From the NCBI GenBank assembly GCA_016716675.1, contig JADJVG010000006.1, positions 1 to 64,000 on the forward strand: a stretch of 64,000 bases of DNA, written 5' to 3'. Position 1 is the stretch's first letter; every line of letters begins with the position of its first letter. The notes beneath the pieces are model-generated. The model was not told the origin of the DNA. It searched no databases and worked only from the letters and a program-made list of their open reading frames with translations. The DNA comes from Hyphomicrobium sp. (lineage in GTDB: Bacteria > Pseudomonadota > Alphaproteobacteria > Rhizobiales > Hyphomicrobiaceae). This document shows, piece by piece, positions 1 through 8,700 of the stretch. The position numbers and the translations under genes are program-made.

Positions 1-65
1 GTTGGCCCCGTCAGCAAAGGGCGACGGGTGGTATGACAATGATCGGCATTTTCCATTAGCGACGG

Positions 66-434
66 TTACCACCACGCGAAATAGTAGAGGCTCAAACCGT
101 TATCGATGGCGTTCATGGCCTTGTGGAGGAATACGAGATCGTCCTCGTATTCCGTTCCATCGGATTGGCCGAATAAAAAGCCTTGGGTTTCGGGGAGTGT
201 TCCGCTGTCGACGGCTTGCTCCAACGCCCTAAGGTCTGACATTGTGAGCTTCAGACCAATCTGATTGAAATTCTCTGCCGTTCCGCCCTTTCGCCGGTAG
301 AGCTGCTCCATCCAGCCATGAAGATTGGGATGCTTTCTCCACTGGTGGATCAAAGCATGGGCGGAATCAATTTTGACATCAATTTCAGTGTCGATTTCTT
401 CGCAGGTTACCATTGCATACATATCGAGGCCCAT
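66..434 (-). CDS. Conserved hypothetical protein, MGLDMY-type, in the mobile element
   Basis: A protein of 122 residues that begins MGLDMYAMV. I chose the start at 434 because a clear AGGGAG ribosome site lies six bases upstream; the longer open frame to 599 has Arg/Ser-rich sequence that looks non-coding. The N-terminal MGLDMYA pattern recurs in small proteins of plasmids and islands. Its function is not known to me. It is acidic, with no membrane segment and no signal peptide. It is the last gene of a run of small minus-strand genes (829 to 1523) and is separated from the next by about 110 bases. Confidence 0.75.
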   Translation of the reverse strand: MGLDMYAMVTCEEIDTEIDVKIDSAHALIHQWRKHPNLHGWMEQLYRRKGGTAENFNQIGLKLTMSDLRALEQAVDSGTLPETQGFLFGQSDGTEYEDDLVFLHKAMNAIDNGLSLYYFAWW

Positions 435-544
435 AAGTATCTCCCTTCGCTGTTGCGGGCCGTCCCGGCGACGCCCCCTCACAAAGGACGGGGGATCGCC
501 GGGATGCACGCGGAAGAGATTTGAATGGGTCTGTGCGTAGGGCT

Positions 545-829
545 TCAGTAGCGATACACGGGATGGTCTGCTGCATTGCCGCCCCATGCGTGTTCGCAAT
601 GGACGTATCCGATGCGATTAACGCAATGCCAGCCCGGCAAGAGGTAGAACTGGCCGCCGTCACTTTCGACAACGGTCCAGAAGTGACGCGGGTTTGCATT
701 CGGCCAGTCTATGTCCGAGCCGTCCCACAGCAGTGAACCGTCGGCTTTCGGTATGGGCTCGTAGATGTTTTCAAACGTCGCCCAACGGCGCGCACGCCGA
801 TAGAGTTTTGAGGGAGGGTCGATCACCAT
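545..829 (-). CDS. Hypothetical protein of the mobile element
   Basis: A 94-residue protein rich in Trp and Tyr, with a plausible globular core (DGSLLWDGSDIDWP, HFWTVVESDGGQFYLLPG). The ATG at 829 has a strong GGAGGTGG site upstream. No domain is recognised. It lies 15 bases after the preceding small gene in the same run, so it is probably co-transcribed. The aromatic-rich middle suggests a small beta-rich protein, but no function can be given. Confidence 0.7.
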   Translation of the reverse strand: MVIDPPSKLYRRARRWATFENIYEPIPKADGSLLWDGSDIDWPNANPRHFWTVVESDGGQFYLLPGWHCVNRIGYVHCEHAWGGNAADHPVYRY

Positions 830-844
830 GACGCCACCTCCGTT

Positions 845-1093
845 TCATCTATCGAGAGCGACGCATGGCCCGGCGAGAATGCCTTCCGGGTCTATACGTT
901 CGGCGTGCCACCAGCCGACCGCGATGACGACGATTTTCTGGAAGTCCAGCCCTTCGCGATCACACAGATGACCGATGTCGCAGACGAGGTCTTGAATCGC
1001 CTGCCGCGTGTCGTCGGCGTTGACGACCTCAGCGAATTTGGCGACGGCTTGCTCCGCACTGGCGGCACGTTTGAGATTGAGATCGGGTGTCAT
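845..1093 (-). CDS. Hypothetical protein of the mobile element
   Basis: An 82-residue protein with a helical, soluble look (AEQAVAKFAEVVNADDTRQAIQDLV). Its start overlaps the stop of the upstream gene by four bases (ATGA), which points to translational coupling. The C-terminal part contains the pattern IVVIAVGWWHAER. I do not recognise the family. Confidence 0.7.
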   Translation of the reverse strand: MTPDLNLKRAASAEQAVAKFAEVVNADDTRQAIQDLVCDIGHLCDREGLDFQKIVVIAVGWWHAERIDPEGILAGPCVALDR

Positions 1094-1290
1094 TTGTCAC
1101 CGCCAATCTTTTCAACGTGAACGGCTTCGATCCCGCCGTCGCTGATGCAACGAAATAATTGCATCTGTTCATGCCAGAGGTCTTCGGTTTGCTTTATCGC
1201 GTCCGCGTCAGAAGCGGCGTTGATGGTCACCGCATAACGCAGTGTCTCGGTGATAATTCCAACGAATCGGTGTTTTGCTGGACGTCTCAT
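1090..1290 (-). CDS. Hypothetical protein of the mobile element
   Basis: A 66-residue protein with the pattern RYAVTINAASDADAIKQTEDLW, which reads like a small ferredoxin-like beta-alpha fold. Both ends overlap neighbours by four bases (ATGA), so it sits in a tightly coupled unit with the genes at 1287 and 845. No known family was recognised. Confidence 0.7.
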   Translation of the reverse strand: MRRPAKHRFVGIITETLRYAVTINAASDADAIKQTEDLWHEQMQLFRCISDGGIEAVHVEKIGGDK

Positions 1291-1523
1291 TGGTCACCGC
1301 CTTGGCCAACGTGGCGTGCGCGGTGCAGGCACAGCAATGTCGCAAGGATCGAGGCCACCACGTTGATGTCGTCTTGGACGGGTAGCAGCGCACCTATGGC
1401 GCGATTGCGATGGCCGTGCGTTAAGTCGTCCAGTGCGAGCCGCGTCCCGTGGGCAGAAACCCTCAGCCTTTCGTCGAGTTCGCGCGCAAGTACGCGATAC
1501 GTTTCAATTTTTGTCGATGTCAT
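1287..1523 (-). CDS. Hypothetical helical protein of the mobile element
   Basis: A 78-residue protein starting MTSTKIETYRVLARELD. The start at 1523 is favoured by an AAAGGAAA ribosome site upstream and by a four-base overlap with the end of the methyltransferase remnant. It is predicted to be largely helical and soluble, with a Leu/His/Arg-rich C-terminus. The upstream part of the longer open frame belongs to the broken methyltransferase gene. Function unknown. Confidence 0.65.
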   Translation of the reverse strand: MTSTKIETYRVLARELDERLRVSAHGTRLALDDLTHGHRNRAIGALLPVQDDINVVASILATLLCLHRARHVGQGGDQ

Positions 1524-2084
1524 GAGAAATTTCCTTTCTGCTGGTTGCTTTTGTTGATTGCCGCGTCCGTGTACGGGCGCGTGCTGAGCCATCGGAAGAT
1601 GGTGGTGGTCGACTTGTCGCCGTCTGGCTCCCATACCAACCAGGCGTAGCGATGGTTGGTGTCTGCCGGGTGGCCAGTCGTGGTTGGCCCTGTGGCCAGC
1701 CACGCACTCATCAGCGCGTGAATGACGCTCGGCGGCTGGCGCGTGAAACGCGGATCCTGTCTGGATTAGACTTGCAATATTGGGAAGCATCGCCACCCGT
1801 CCCGGTATGCCGAGTAAAGTTCAGCGCTTTGCTGACGAACGCATCCGCGAGACCCTTGCCGTAAGGCGGGTTTGTCACGATGTGTTTGGCACGGGGCAGG
1901 CGCTGATCCAAAAAGTTGAACCCGTGCCGCCCGTAGCCGTGGTCGACCAAGTCCGTCGATGTCGTACCCTGGGCCTCAGCACTTTTGAGATGGCCTTTTC
2001 CGCACGCCGGTTCCCAGATGCCATCATCGAAGGTTTCAGCACTAAGCAGCGCGCGTGGCTTCCGGTGGCGTTGGATGAGTTCAT
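1520..2084 (-). pseudogene. Broken SAM-dependent methyltransferase-like gene (NPPY motif)
   Basis: Pieces of one class I methyltransferase-like protein are spread over all three minus-strand frames in the right order. One frame gives an ELIQRH start, WEPACGKGHL (SAM-binding motif I region), then STDLVDHGYG and the catalytic-type motif IVTNPPYGKG. A second frame continues with VAMLPNIASL and ADECVA. A third gives WPQGQPRLATRQTP, and the last has HRYAWLVWEPDGD to the end. NPPY is the motif IV of amino-methylating DNA methyltransferases. At least four small shifts are needed to join the pieces, including one at the start codon near 2084. The last piece still overlaps the next gene by four bases, so the old operon layout is visible. 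I judge it a decayed gene; sequence error alone seems unlikely with so many shifts. Confidence 0.7.
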
Positions 2085-2163
2085 GGCGCCCGGAAGGGCG
2101 AGAACCTGCCGCCCGGTCCAGACCGGGCGCGGCTCCCGCGCTTGGAGAAAGCGCCGGGCAGCA

Positions 2164-2403
2164 TCAGTAGCCACCATCTACGGTTTCAGTCGGGAACAGG
2201 AACATCACACCGTTGTTTTGCGTCAGTTCGATCGGGATGTGATCGAGCCTCAGGATGCCGCCCTTTCCATCTCGTCTCGGCCAGACGCTGCCGATTTCGC
2301 GTGCGGGTCCGAGTGTGTCGTTGCCCTTGTCATCAACTCCTGTCTTGCGCGCGAAGCTGACGCGATAGAGCGGACGGTTCTTGGGTTCTGATTTCTGGCT
2401 CAT
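2164..2403 (-). CDS. Hypothetical protein of the mobile element
   Basis: A 79-residue protein starting MSQKSEPKNRPLYRVSFARK. The start at 2403 has an AAGGAG site seven bases upstream. It contains charged beta-type segments (GPAREIGSVWPRRDGKGG, LRLDHIPIEL). It is small, basic and soluble, and is the first well-supported gene of the minus-strand run. I recognise no characterised family; a role in element biology is only an inference from position. Confidence 0.65.
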   Translation of the reverse strand: MSQKSEPKNRPLYRVSFARKTGVDDKGNDTLGPAREIGSVWPRRDGKGGILRLDHIPIELTQNNGVMFLFPTETVDGGY

Positions 2404-2824
2404 ACATTCTCCTTGGTTTGATCGGGGCCGGACCATTCCTGCCCTTGGGCGAAACAGATCGCGGCGCTAGGGGCACGGGTGTTCAAGGAACACGAACGGT
2501 TAGACTGCCCCGGCCATAAGGACGGATGGGCGGTCTTCTGTTTGGGCTTCCTTGACACAGCGCGTGAGCGCGGCCGGGCGGCGCTGCGATAAGCCCGAGG
2601 CAAAGGCTGGAATTGGTCCTGATGCGCCGATGATGTTCCAAGGAGAGTGAGCAGGACATCCACCAAGTACCACCCACGGAGCTGCTTCTTTCGCGCCTCA
2701 TGTAGTGATGCGCAAACAAACGCGCCCCGTGCGCATTGTTGTCGGTTGGACGAGACGAATGCGATCGCGGCATCATGATCAGGTCCGGATTAGCGGACTG
2801 AATTCTAACGCGAGGTGTATCGCG
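2404..2824. other. Stretch without a convincing gene, between divergent transcription units
   Basis: No convincing coding region was found here. Several Arg/Ser/Pro-rich open frames cross it, including one on the minus strand from 2666 that ends with a four-base overlap on the gene at 2403. Their composition looks like off-frame sequence. The stretch should contain the promoters for the minus-strand run and for traG, but no clear promoter boxes stand out. It may also hold remains of a lost gene. Confidence 0.4.
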
Positions 2825-4373
2825 ATGACCGATGCAACATCGAAGTTGGCTGATCTCATGACCGGCGTTCCGCGCGGCGTGGCACGCCGGAACGGTCAGG
2901 ACCTGGCACTCGAAGATCAATCCATGCCGCTCGCATCATTCATGACGACGGAGAACGTCAGGCAGTCGCAGCAGCTGGTCGCTGCTCCTGCAAAAATCTT
3001 TCTGGGTGTCGTTGACGCTAAGATGACGAAAGTGGGTTTGGAGCCTCATGCCATGGACGGTCTGCCGATCGGGATCGGCGACGACCGTCATATGATCACC
3101 GTCGCGGGATCGCGGGCAGGGAAGGGGCGTTCGACCGTTATTCCGACATTGCTCTCATATGAGGGTTCAGTTCTTGCTATCGATCCCAAGGGCGAACTTG
3201 CCACGATTACGGCACGGCACCGGGCGACGCATCTCAAACAGCGTGTTGTCGTGCTTGATCCATTTGGCGTGGCGAAGGGCTTTGCCGCCAAATGCCGGGC
3301 AGGCTTCAACCCCATGCGGATGCTGAATGCGAAAAGTCCGACGCTGATCGAGGACGCCGGTTTAATAGGTGATGCATGCGTCCTGCGCGATGACGGCGGC
3401 AGCAAAGACCCGCATTGGGATGAGAGCGCTCGTGGGCTGCTTGATGGTGTCAGCGTTCATGCTGTTACGGCATTCGAGCATGGCGAGCGTCAGCACCTTG
3501 CCACTGTCAGGGATCTGATCGCGGGAAGTAAGGAGGTCACAAAGGGACAGGGACTGGATCGGCTCGAAGCAGAAATGCGTACCAATTCGGCGGCGCACGG
3601 TTTCGTGCAGGATGCGGCGGAAGATTTCTTTTCGAAGCCTGATGACGAGCGTGGGTCGGTACTCTCGACCGCGCGGCGTCACTTGCGGTTTCTGTCTTAT
3701 CCCGCCATTCGGGAAAGCGTTTCAACAGGCGACCTTGACCTTGCTGATTTGAAGCGTCAGCCGATGACTGTGTATCTCTGTCTTCCTGCCATGCGGATGG
3801 GAACCTGCAATCGGTGGTTCCGACTCGTCATAAACATGGCGCTCGCGGCCTTCGAGCGTGAAGCGAAGAAGCCGGAGACGCCAGTTCTGGTCTGCCTCGA
3901 TGAGTTCGCAAGCCTTGGGCATATGCGGACCATTGAGGATGCCGCCGGTTTGATCGCCGGGTTCGGTGTCAAACTCTGGCCGATCATCCAGGACATGGGA
4001 CAATTAAAGGCCCTTTATAAGGAACGATGGCAGACGTTCCTGGGCAATGCCGGCGTGATCCAGCTTTTTGCCAATAGCGATCTGACGACACTTGAATATG
4101 TCTCAAAGCGGCTCGGAACAACGAGCGTGATTGTACGCAATCAAAGCGACGTTGCGGACCGCGATCAGACCGGCAGCGATCGGCGGGGGCGCGAACTACG
4201 CCATCCAGACGCAGCCTTTGCTCACGGTTGACGAGATTGCGCGTCTCTTTGCGCGCGACGATGCGCTTCAGCGTCAGCTGATCATCTGGTCAGGATATGA
4301 CCCGATCATTCTGCAGCGCATCAAGTACGACAGTCACCCTCGCTTCGCAGGAGCCTTCGATGCGTTCGGCTAA
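2825..4373 (+). pseudogene. traG: TraG/VirD4-like conjugative coupling ATPase, frameshifted
   Basis: This belongs to the type IV coupling proteins, ATPases that pass DNA to a conjugative channel. Walker A is GSRAGKGRS (about residues 95-103), followed by VLAIDPKGELA; Walker B is VLVCLDEFASLG (about 354-365). The protein has no membrane helices at the N-terminus, unlike classical VirD4/TraG. The frame is broken between about 4165 and 4195. The first frame runs to 4231 with an unrelated tail, while the C-terminal motif YAIQTQPLLTVDEIARLF continues in another frame to 4373. A one-base shift joins the two. It is either a true inactivation or a sequence error. The start at 2825 is chosen because similarity begins there; its ribosome site is weak. 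Confidence 0.8.
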
Positions 4374-4998
4374 TCCTGTCATGACCACGCTTCGGTCGGA
4401 TGCGGAGTGGTTGGTCTGCGCGCGTTATGAATGTCCGGAAGGACTTCGGCTGATCAAGTCACTTCGAGCGATGGCCACCATTGCGCTTTTCGCGCTGTAC
4501 GCTTGGTCCGCCGTCAAAATGACGATGAGCTGGCCAGCATCGCTCAGTGATGGCGAACGCATGGTAGCGATCCTGACGATGCTCACGATTGCTTGGGGGC
4601 CTGCGCGATTGAGCGGAAGCCAGCTCGCAGCTGTCCGCTTTGGCCTTCGCGGCATTCTCGACCGGACAACGCGCGTCGCGATGAGCCGCGAAGCGGTTAC
4701 GGTCGGCGGTACGACATACGCACGGGATCGCAGAATCGCGTTTACATCCGAACCGCACCGATTGGCCAAAGCCGAAGAACGCTCCGAGCGCGTTAGCTTA
4801 GAAACGATCCCTGAAACGTACCGCGCAGCGCACGAAGTGAAGCTGCAGCACGGCGAGACATTCATTGTTCTCGCCGAAGTTTCAGATGATCGCGCCGCCA
4901 ATGCGATCGTGCGGCGCCTGCAAGTCGTCGACGAATTCGCAACGCGGGGAACCGGCGCCAAGGGCGCTGGGTTCGGCCCACGCCAGTCACCGGAGTAA
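4360..4998 (+). CDS. Membrane protein of unknown function next to traG
   Basis: A 212-residue protein with two close hydrophobic segments (MATIALFALYAWSAV and MVAILTMLTIAWG) and a soluble C-terminal domain of about 140 residues. The ATG at 4360 lies inside the end of the traG frame and has a good AGGAG site seven bases upstream; the ATG at 4381 has none. The overlap with traG suggests coupling and a role in the same transfer or maintenance process, but this is an inference. The layout resembles small membrane-anchored proteins with a cytoplasmic domain. Confidence 0.7.
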   Translation: MRSANPVMTTLRSDAEWLVCARYECPEGLRLIKSLRAMATIALFALYAWSAVKMTMSWPASLSDGERMVAILTMLTIAWGPARLSGSQLAAVRFGLRGILDRTTRVAMSREAVTVGGTTYARDRRIAFTSEPHRLAKAEERSERVSLETIPETYRAAHEVKLQHGETFIVLAEVSDDRAANAIVRRLQVVDEFATRGTGAKGAGFGPRQSPE

Positions 4999-5001
4999 AT
5001 C

Positions 5002-5430
5002 ATGCAGAAAACAGCCAGTCCCGGTCTCGCCGCTTTTATGTCCGTGGCCATGTTCTTGGTCGCCTGGAAGTTTGCGCCAGGGCCGGAATCACATGGCATG
5101 CTTTGGATCGTATCGGGAATGTTTGCGTTCAGCGGTGCCGTCTTGATGATCCAGTGGCTGAATGGCGCGGAACGCCGGCCATCGCCTTGGCCCGGATGGC
5201 TCGGCAAAATTCTATGGGTACTGCGGCCGCGATCATGGATGCTCGCGTGGGGCGCGATCTACCTGGCCACGTCAATTTACGGAACGCCGCATTTGGCGTG
5301 GGAGTATCCGCCGCGCACAGAAGGCGGGACGTGCATTTATGTTGGCATGGCGGGCGTCGTCAGCGCGAGTGCGGATGGTGGCAATCTAAATGGCTGCAGC
5401 CTTGTGCGCCTGCTGCGCGCCGCGCGGTAA
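5002..5430 (+). CDS. Small membrane protein of unknown function
   Basis: A 142-residue protein with three likely membrane segments (AAFMSVAMFLVAW, MLWIVSGMFAFSGAVLMI and WMLAWGAIYLATSIYG) and a short C-terminal domain with two Cys residues. It starts three bases after the stop of the preceding gene, so the two form one operon with traG. Its 3' end overlaps the opposing gene at 5337-6308 by 94 bases. No family is recognised. Confidence 0.65.
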   Translation: MQKTASPGLAAFMSVAMFLVAWKFAPGPESHGMLWIVSGMFAFSGAVLMIQWLNGAERRPSPWPGWLGKILWVLRPRSWMLAWGAIYLATSIYGTPHLAWEYPPRTEGGTCIYVGMAGVVSASADGGNLNGCSLVRLLRAAR

Positions 5431-6302
5431 TTGCAAAGCCGGTGTGCGCCGAGTTCGCGCACACCGTACCTATCATGCCAGCTCCAGGGCGCTTGTCCGT
5501 TTGGGCTTCTTGAGCGCAAGTGGTCATTGATCAATGCAGACCGTACCGAGCCGTCAGTGATCAGATCGGACTTGATAAAATCGCACACGATCTCCTCGCA
5601 CTGTCTGCGGACCAGGTAGACCGTCGGAAACTGAAACGAGGTTTTCTCCGGTTCAAAATGGGTCACATACCCCATCATCGAATTGATCCGGCGCGTTCTA
5701 AAATCGCGTAGCTGCGGTCTGATCGCGTAGAAATGTGCGGTCGCTTCCTGGCAATCCTCAATGGTCCGCAGCAGGCTGTAGATATATTCGCCCTTCGGCG
5801 CGGCGTATCCTTCTAGCTCAAGCGTATGCTCAGGGTGGCCGATGATGCCGGGTCTGTCCTGCAACTCGGTCATGAATATCGAGCAGTTTTTGGCGTTGTA
5901 GGCGAACGAAACACGTCCTCGACGCACATACCCCTTGGCTGTCGTCGAGACGGCGTAGGTTTGATAGTGACCCGCTATCGCTTCACCCACCGAGCTGATC
6001 TTGTTTTTGCGGCAGTAGAGAAACTCGGTGATGTTCAGATACACCGGCTTGTTTTTCTCGGGCAGAAGCTCTGGATTTCGGGAGCGAACGAAATTCGAGA
6101 GAATCTCGCGCGTCTTCTGGCTGATGGGCTGACCCTTCACGGCATTCTCGACAGCTTTGTAAGAGAAGCTGGACGGCGCGTGGTAGGCGTTAGGATTGTT
6201 GACGATTTCCGAGTGGATGCCATAGGCACTCCAACGCCGGTCTTTGGCCTTTAAATCTGTCAGCGCAAACTTGAGTTCTGGACAGTCGCTCCCCTTCGGC
6301 AT
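5337..6302 (-). CDS. Hypothetical protein, possible regulator, convergent with the traG operon
   Basis: A 321-residue soluble protein. The ATG at 6302 is favoured by a GGAG site about ten bases upstream. The first 80 residues contain the stretch KAVENAVKGQPISQKTREIL, which looks like a helix-turn-helix of the Cro/XRE kind. The middle part has beta-rich sequence (YVRRGRVSFAYNAK). The last 50 or so residues are Arg/Leu-rich and lie opposite the end of the gene at 5002-5430; the ancestral stop may have been lost near 5450. It is a stand-alone gene transcribed toward the traG operon. A regulatory role is a guess from the N-terminal helices. Confidence 0.6.
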   Translation of the reverse strand: MPKGSDCPELKFALTDLKAKDRRWSAYGIHSEIVNNPNAYHAPSSFSYKAVENAVKGQPISQKTREILSNFVRSRNPELLPEKNKPVYLNITEFLYCRKNKISSVGEAIAGHYQTYAVSTTAKGYVRRGRVSFAYNAKNCSIFMTELQDRPGIIGHPEHTLELEGYAAPKGEYIYSLLRTIEDCQEATAHFYAIRPQLRDFRTRRINSMMGYVTHFEPEKTSFQFPTVYLVRRQCEEIVCDFIKSDLITDGSVRSALINDHLRSRSPNGQAPWSWHDRYGVRELGAHRLCNYRAARSRRTRLQPFRLPPSALALTTPAMPT

Positions 6303-6513
6303 CTGCAAGCTCCATCAAACAGTGTTGTGTGTTTGGTGTGTGCCAGGCCCGGCTTATTTCTTATTCAGCATAATCGAGGCGAATAAAGGGCAAAAGAGTG
6401 CATATTTCTAATATAGATGCATTTCGCGAAATAGAGCGACCTGCTGCAATACCCTTCATGAAATATCCCGGCGAATTGAGAGTTCGGGGTATCTGCGTAA
6501 AGAAGGGTAATTG

Positions 6514-7755
6514 ATGATGTCAGAGTCGAGAACGCAGTTTAATTCCCGCCTGCTCAATACGGTTTCATATACAGGCTATTTCTCAGCCATCGTGGCCGGT
6601 GGCTTCACCTTTGAATTTTTAGATGGTGGGCTGCAGGCATCCGGACTTGGCGGATTTGGCACCGCTCTCGCAGTTGGGGCCGCCGCCGCTATGACCCTCT
6701 GCTACGGCGGGTTCATCCATCTCTTGCAGAAGGGGGTTGCTCCGTTGCTGCCGGAAGAGCGCGTCAAGGCGCGCCCCGTGCTGATCGGCGGCACTGCGCT
6801 CATCATGCTGGGTTCGGCATATCCCAACATCATTGTCGCGGGCGGTGGTCTGGCAGCCAGCATTGAAGATCGCAGTTACATCGCCGCTGTCGCAGCGGCC
6901 GGGGACAGTCTTAAGGCAGCCGCTCAGTCGGGTGAGCAGATTGAAACGGTCGTGGCAGCAGGAGCGGCAAAGATCGCCGGTCTTGCGGTTCTGGAGGGGA
7001 ACGGTGGACTGAGCGGATCGCCATCATCAGGCGCACTGGCTGATTTGATAGCCGCCAAGTCCCGCGCTTTGACCGATATGCAGTCCGAACTGTCCGGTCC
7101 GCGCGAGCGCGTTAGCGATGAGATCGGCCGCATCGATCAATCGACCGACAAGATGCGTTCATCCTTGATCGCAAAAGACCTGAAGCCGGACGAGCGACGC
7201 GCGGTCATGCAGCGTCACGGCGATGAGGCGAGGTCGGCCGCAATTGCCGTCCGGTCGTTTACGCCAGTTGCAGCTTTGCAGACACTGGCCGACGATTTAA
7301 TGGGTCCGCAGATTGAGCCGAAATGGTCGCAAAAAGCCGATACACGCCGCAATCAGGAAGAAGGGTTTCGCAAGTACAAGGATGAGCTGAAGCGACTGGG
7401 AAAGTCCATCGCGCGGCACACCGACGACCTGCAGGAATCCCTGAAGGTCAAAGTGCCGGTCTATGACCCGCCGCCGACGTCGGTGCTGGTCGTGAGGCAC
7501 TGGTCGGCACTTACGAATACATATGCGCTGGCATTGGCGCTCGATGGTTTGCCGCTCGTTTTGTATTTCATCGCGTGCGTCCTCTACGACGCTGCGCGCC
7601 GGGTGACGCGAGAGGCTATCGGCAAGGAAGCACCAACCCAGTCACAGACGACTGACGTCGATCTCGGCGCGCATCCGCATGCGACGGCTGCCCGCGCGCG
7701 CTCGGCCACGGCTGTTCGCCGCAACGGCCGTATCGAAACCGACGACATCCAGTGA
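6514..7755 (+). CDS. Membrane protein with large loop domain, unknown function
   Basis: About 413 residues, with three hydrophobic segments in the first 115 residues, a helical loop of about 210 residues rich in charged and Ala residues, and one more membrane segment near the C-terminus (ALALALDGLPLVLYFIACVL), followed by a basic tail. An AGAAGGG site precedes three possible starts (TTG 6511, ATG 6514, ATG 6517). It heads a co-directional cassette in which the next gene starts eight bases after its stop. The loop between distant membrane segments could be periplasmic and coiled-coil. I do not recognise a characterised family. Confidence 0.7.
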   Translation: MMSESRTQFNSRLLNTVSYTGYFSAIVAGGFTFEFLDGGLQASGLGGFGTALAVGAAAAMTLCYGGFIHLLQKGVAPLLPEERVKARPVLIGGTALIMLGSAYPNIIVAGGGLAASIEDRSYIAAVAAAGDSLKAAAQSGEQIETVVAAGAAKIAGLAVLEGNGGLSGSPSSGALADLIAAKSRALTDMQSELSGPRERVSDEIGRIDQSTDKMRSSLIAKDLKPDERRAVMQRHGDEARSAAIAVRSFTPVAALQTLADDLMGPQIEPKWSQKADTRRNQEEGFRKYKDELKRLGKSIARHTDDLQESLKVKVPVYDPPPTSVLVVRHWSALTNTYALALALDGLPLVLYFIACVLYDAARRVTREAIGKEAPTQSQTTDVDLGAHPHATAARARSATAVRRNGRIETDDIQ

Positions 7756-7762
7756 GGGCGTC

Positions 7763-8248
7763 ATGTGGGATAGTTTTACAGAAGTCATCCCGGCCCCGGT
7801 CTTGATCGGTGTCTGCTTGGTCGGCGGAAGCGCCTACCTGATGGCCCCTGAAGCAGGACGCCGGTTGGCGGACCTGACGGCGATGACGCAGTGCCGGGAA
7901 ACAGCAGATGCCATTGCGTCTGATCAGCAGAATTCTCCGATGGATCGTCGGCTCGGCATGGCAGCTCTCTCTGCCATAGCCGGCCATTTTGAAGGCACGC
8001 TGATCGGCGAGGTCGGTGAGCAATGGGCAAGCCAGCTACAGTCAGCCGAAGGTCAGTCCATCTCCAATGTTGCTGATGTGTGCCGATGCCTTGTCGAGGA
8101 GGTCGTATTCGATCCGGCAACGCGGGCAGAGCTTACGGTCTGGCTCTTGTCGCTTCGCATGATTGAACAAAGACGCGTTGCCAATATCGGCAGCGAGTTG
8201 GCGACGAAAGCCAGGCTCGGACTGTGTCGCCGCGAGGTGGTGCGATGA
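7763..8248 (+). CDS. Membrane-anchored protein of unknown function
   Basis: A 161-residue protein with one N-terminal hydrophobic segment (APVLIGVCLVGGSAYLM) followed by a soluble helical domain. The start at 7763 has a GTGAGGG site seven bases upstream. It begins just after the stop of the larger membrane protein and its stop overlaps the next start by four bases (ATGA), so the three genes are probably one translational unit. Function unknown. Confidence 0.65.
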   Translation: MWDSFTEVIPAPVLIGVCLVGGSAYLMAPEAGRRLADLTAMTQCRETADAIASDQQNSPMDRRLGMAALSAIAGHFEGTLIGEVGEQWASQLQSAEGQSISNVADVCRCLVEEVVFDPATRAELTVWLLSLRMIEQRRVANIGSELATKARLGLCRREVVR

Positions 8249-8700
8249 CACGGCCTGATTTCCAATGTGAAGCAGGCGGCTGCATTTTATCGGGCGGCAT
8301 TCTGTCGACGCCAAAGCAAGTGTTCGTCTTACGCGATGTCGATCACGTCGAGTGTCGCCGTCCACTGATGGCGCTCCTGTTGCCGGTGGCAGCTGGCTTC
8401 AGCGCAATCGGCATTCGCTTCGCCGACATTCTACACGTCGACGAGCTGGCGCTGATGGTCGGTCTTCCGTCGGTAGGGCTTTTGATTGCCCGCGAGGTCG
8501 GGACTCTAAAAATTCATTCGCTGTCGCTGAGAGGCGAGAGAATCTGGGGGTCTTACCGGAACCTCTCAAAAATACGCGCCGCTATTCAATTGGCGATGCT
8601 CGAAGCTGGCCAAGCGCGCTCGTCGCGCAGGCCCGAGAATTTCAGCGCAACAAACGCGAACACGCAGAGTAGAAAGGATGTGTCCCATGTCGCTGAATGA
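8245..8700 (+). CDS. Small membrane protein of unknown function
   Basis: A 151-residue protein with a short Cys-containing N-terminus (CEAGGCILSGG), two close hydrophobic segments (LMALLLPVAAGFSAIGI and ELALMVGLPSVGLLIA) and a basic C-terminus. The start is an ATGA overlap with the gene before it. The last 14 bases overlap the start of the helix-turn-helix gene. It completes a cassette of three coupled membrane proteins. The arrangement with one pair of helices and a following beta segment recalls small inner-membrane proteins, but no family can be named. Confidence 0.65.
   Translation: MTRPDFQCEAGGCILSGGILSTPKQVFVLRDVDHVECRRPLMALLLPVAAGFSAIGIRFADILHVDELALMVGLPSVGLLIAREVGTLKIHSLSLRGERIWGSYRNLSKIRAAIQLAMLEAGQARSSRRPENFSATNANTQSRKDVSHVAE

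Noticed and set aside
2400..2666. 88-residue minus-strand frame that overlaps the next gene by four bases
   Set aside because: The overlap is suggestive, but the Arg/Ser/Pro-rich sequence looks off-frame and no start signal is seen.
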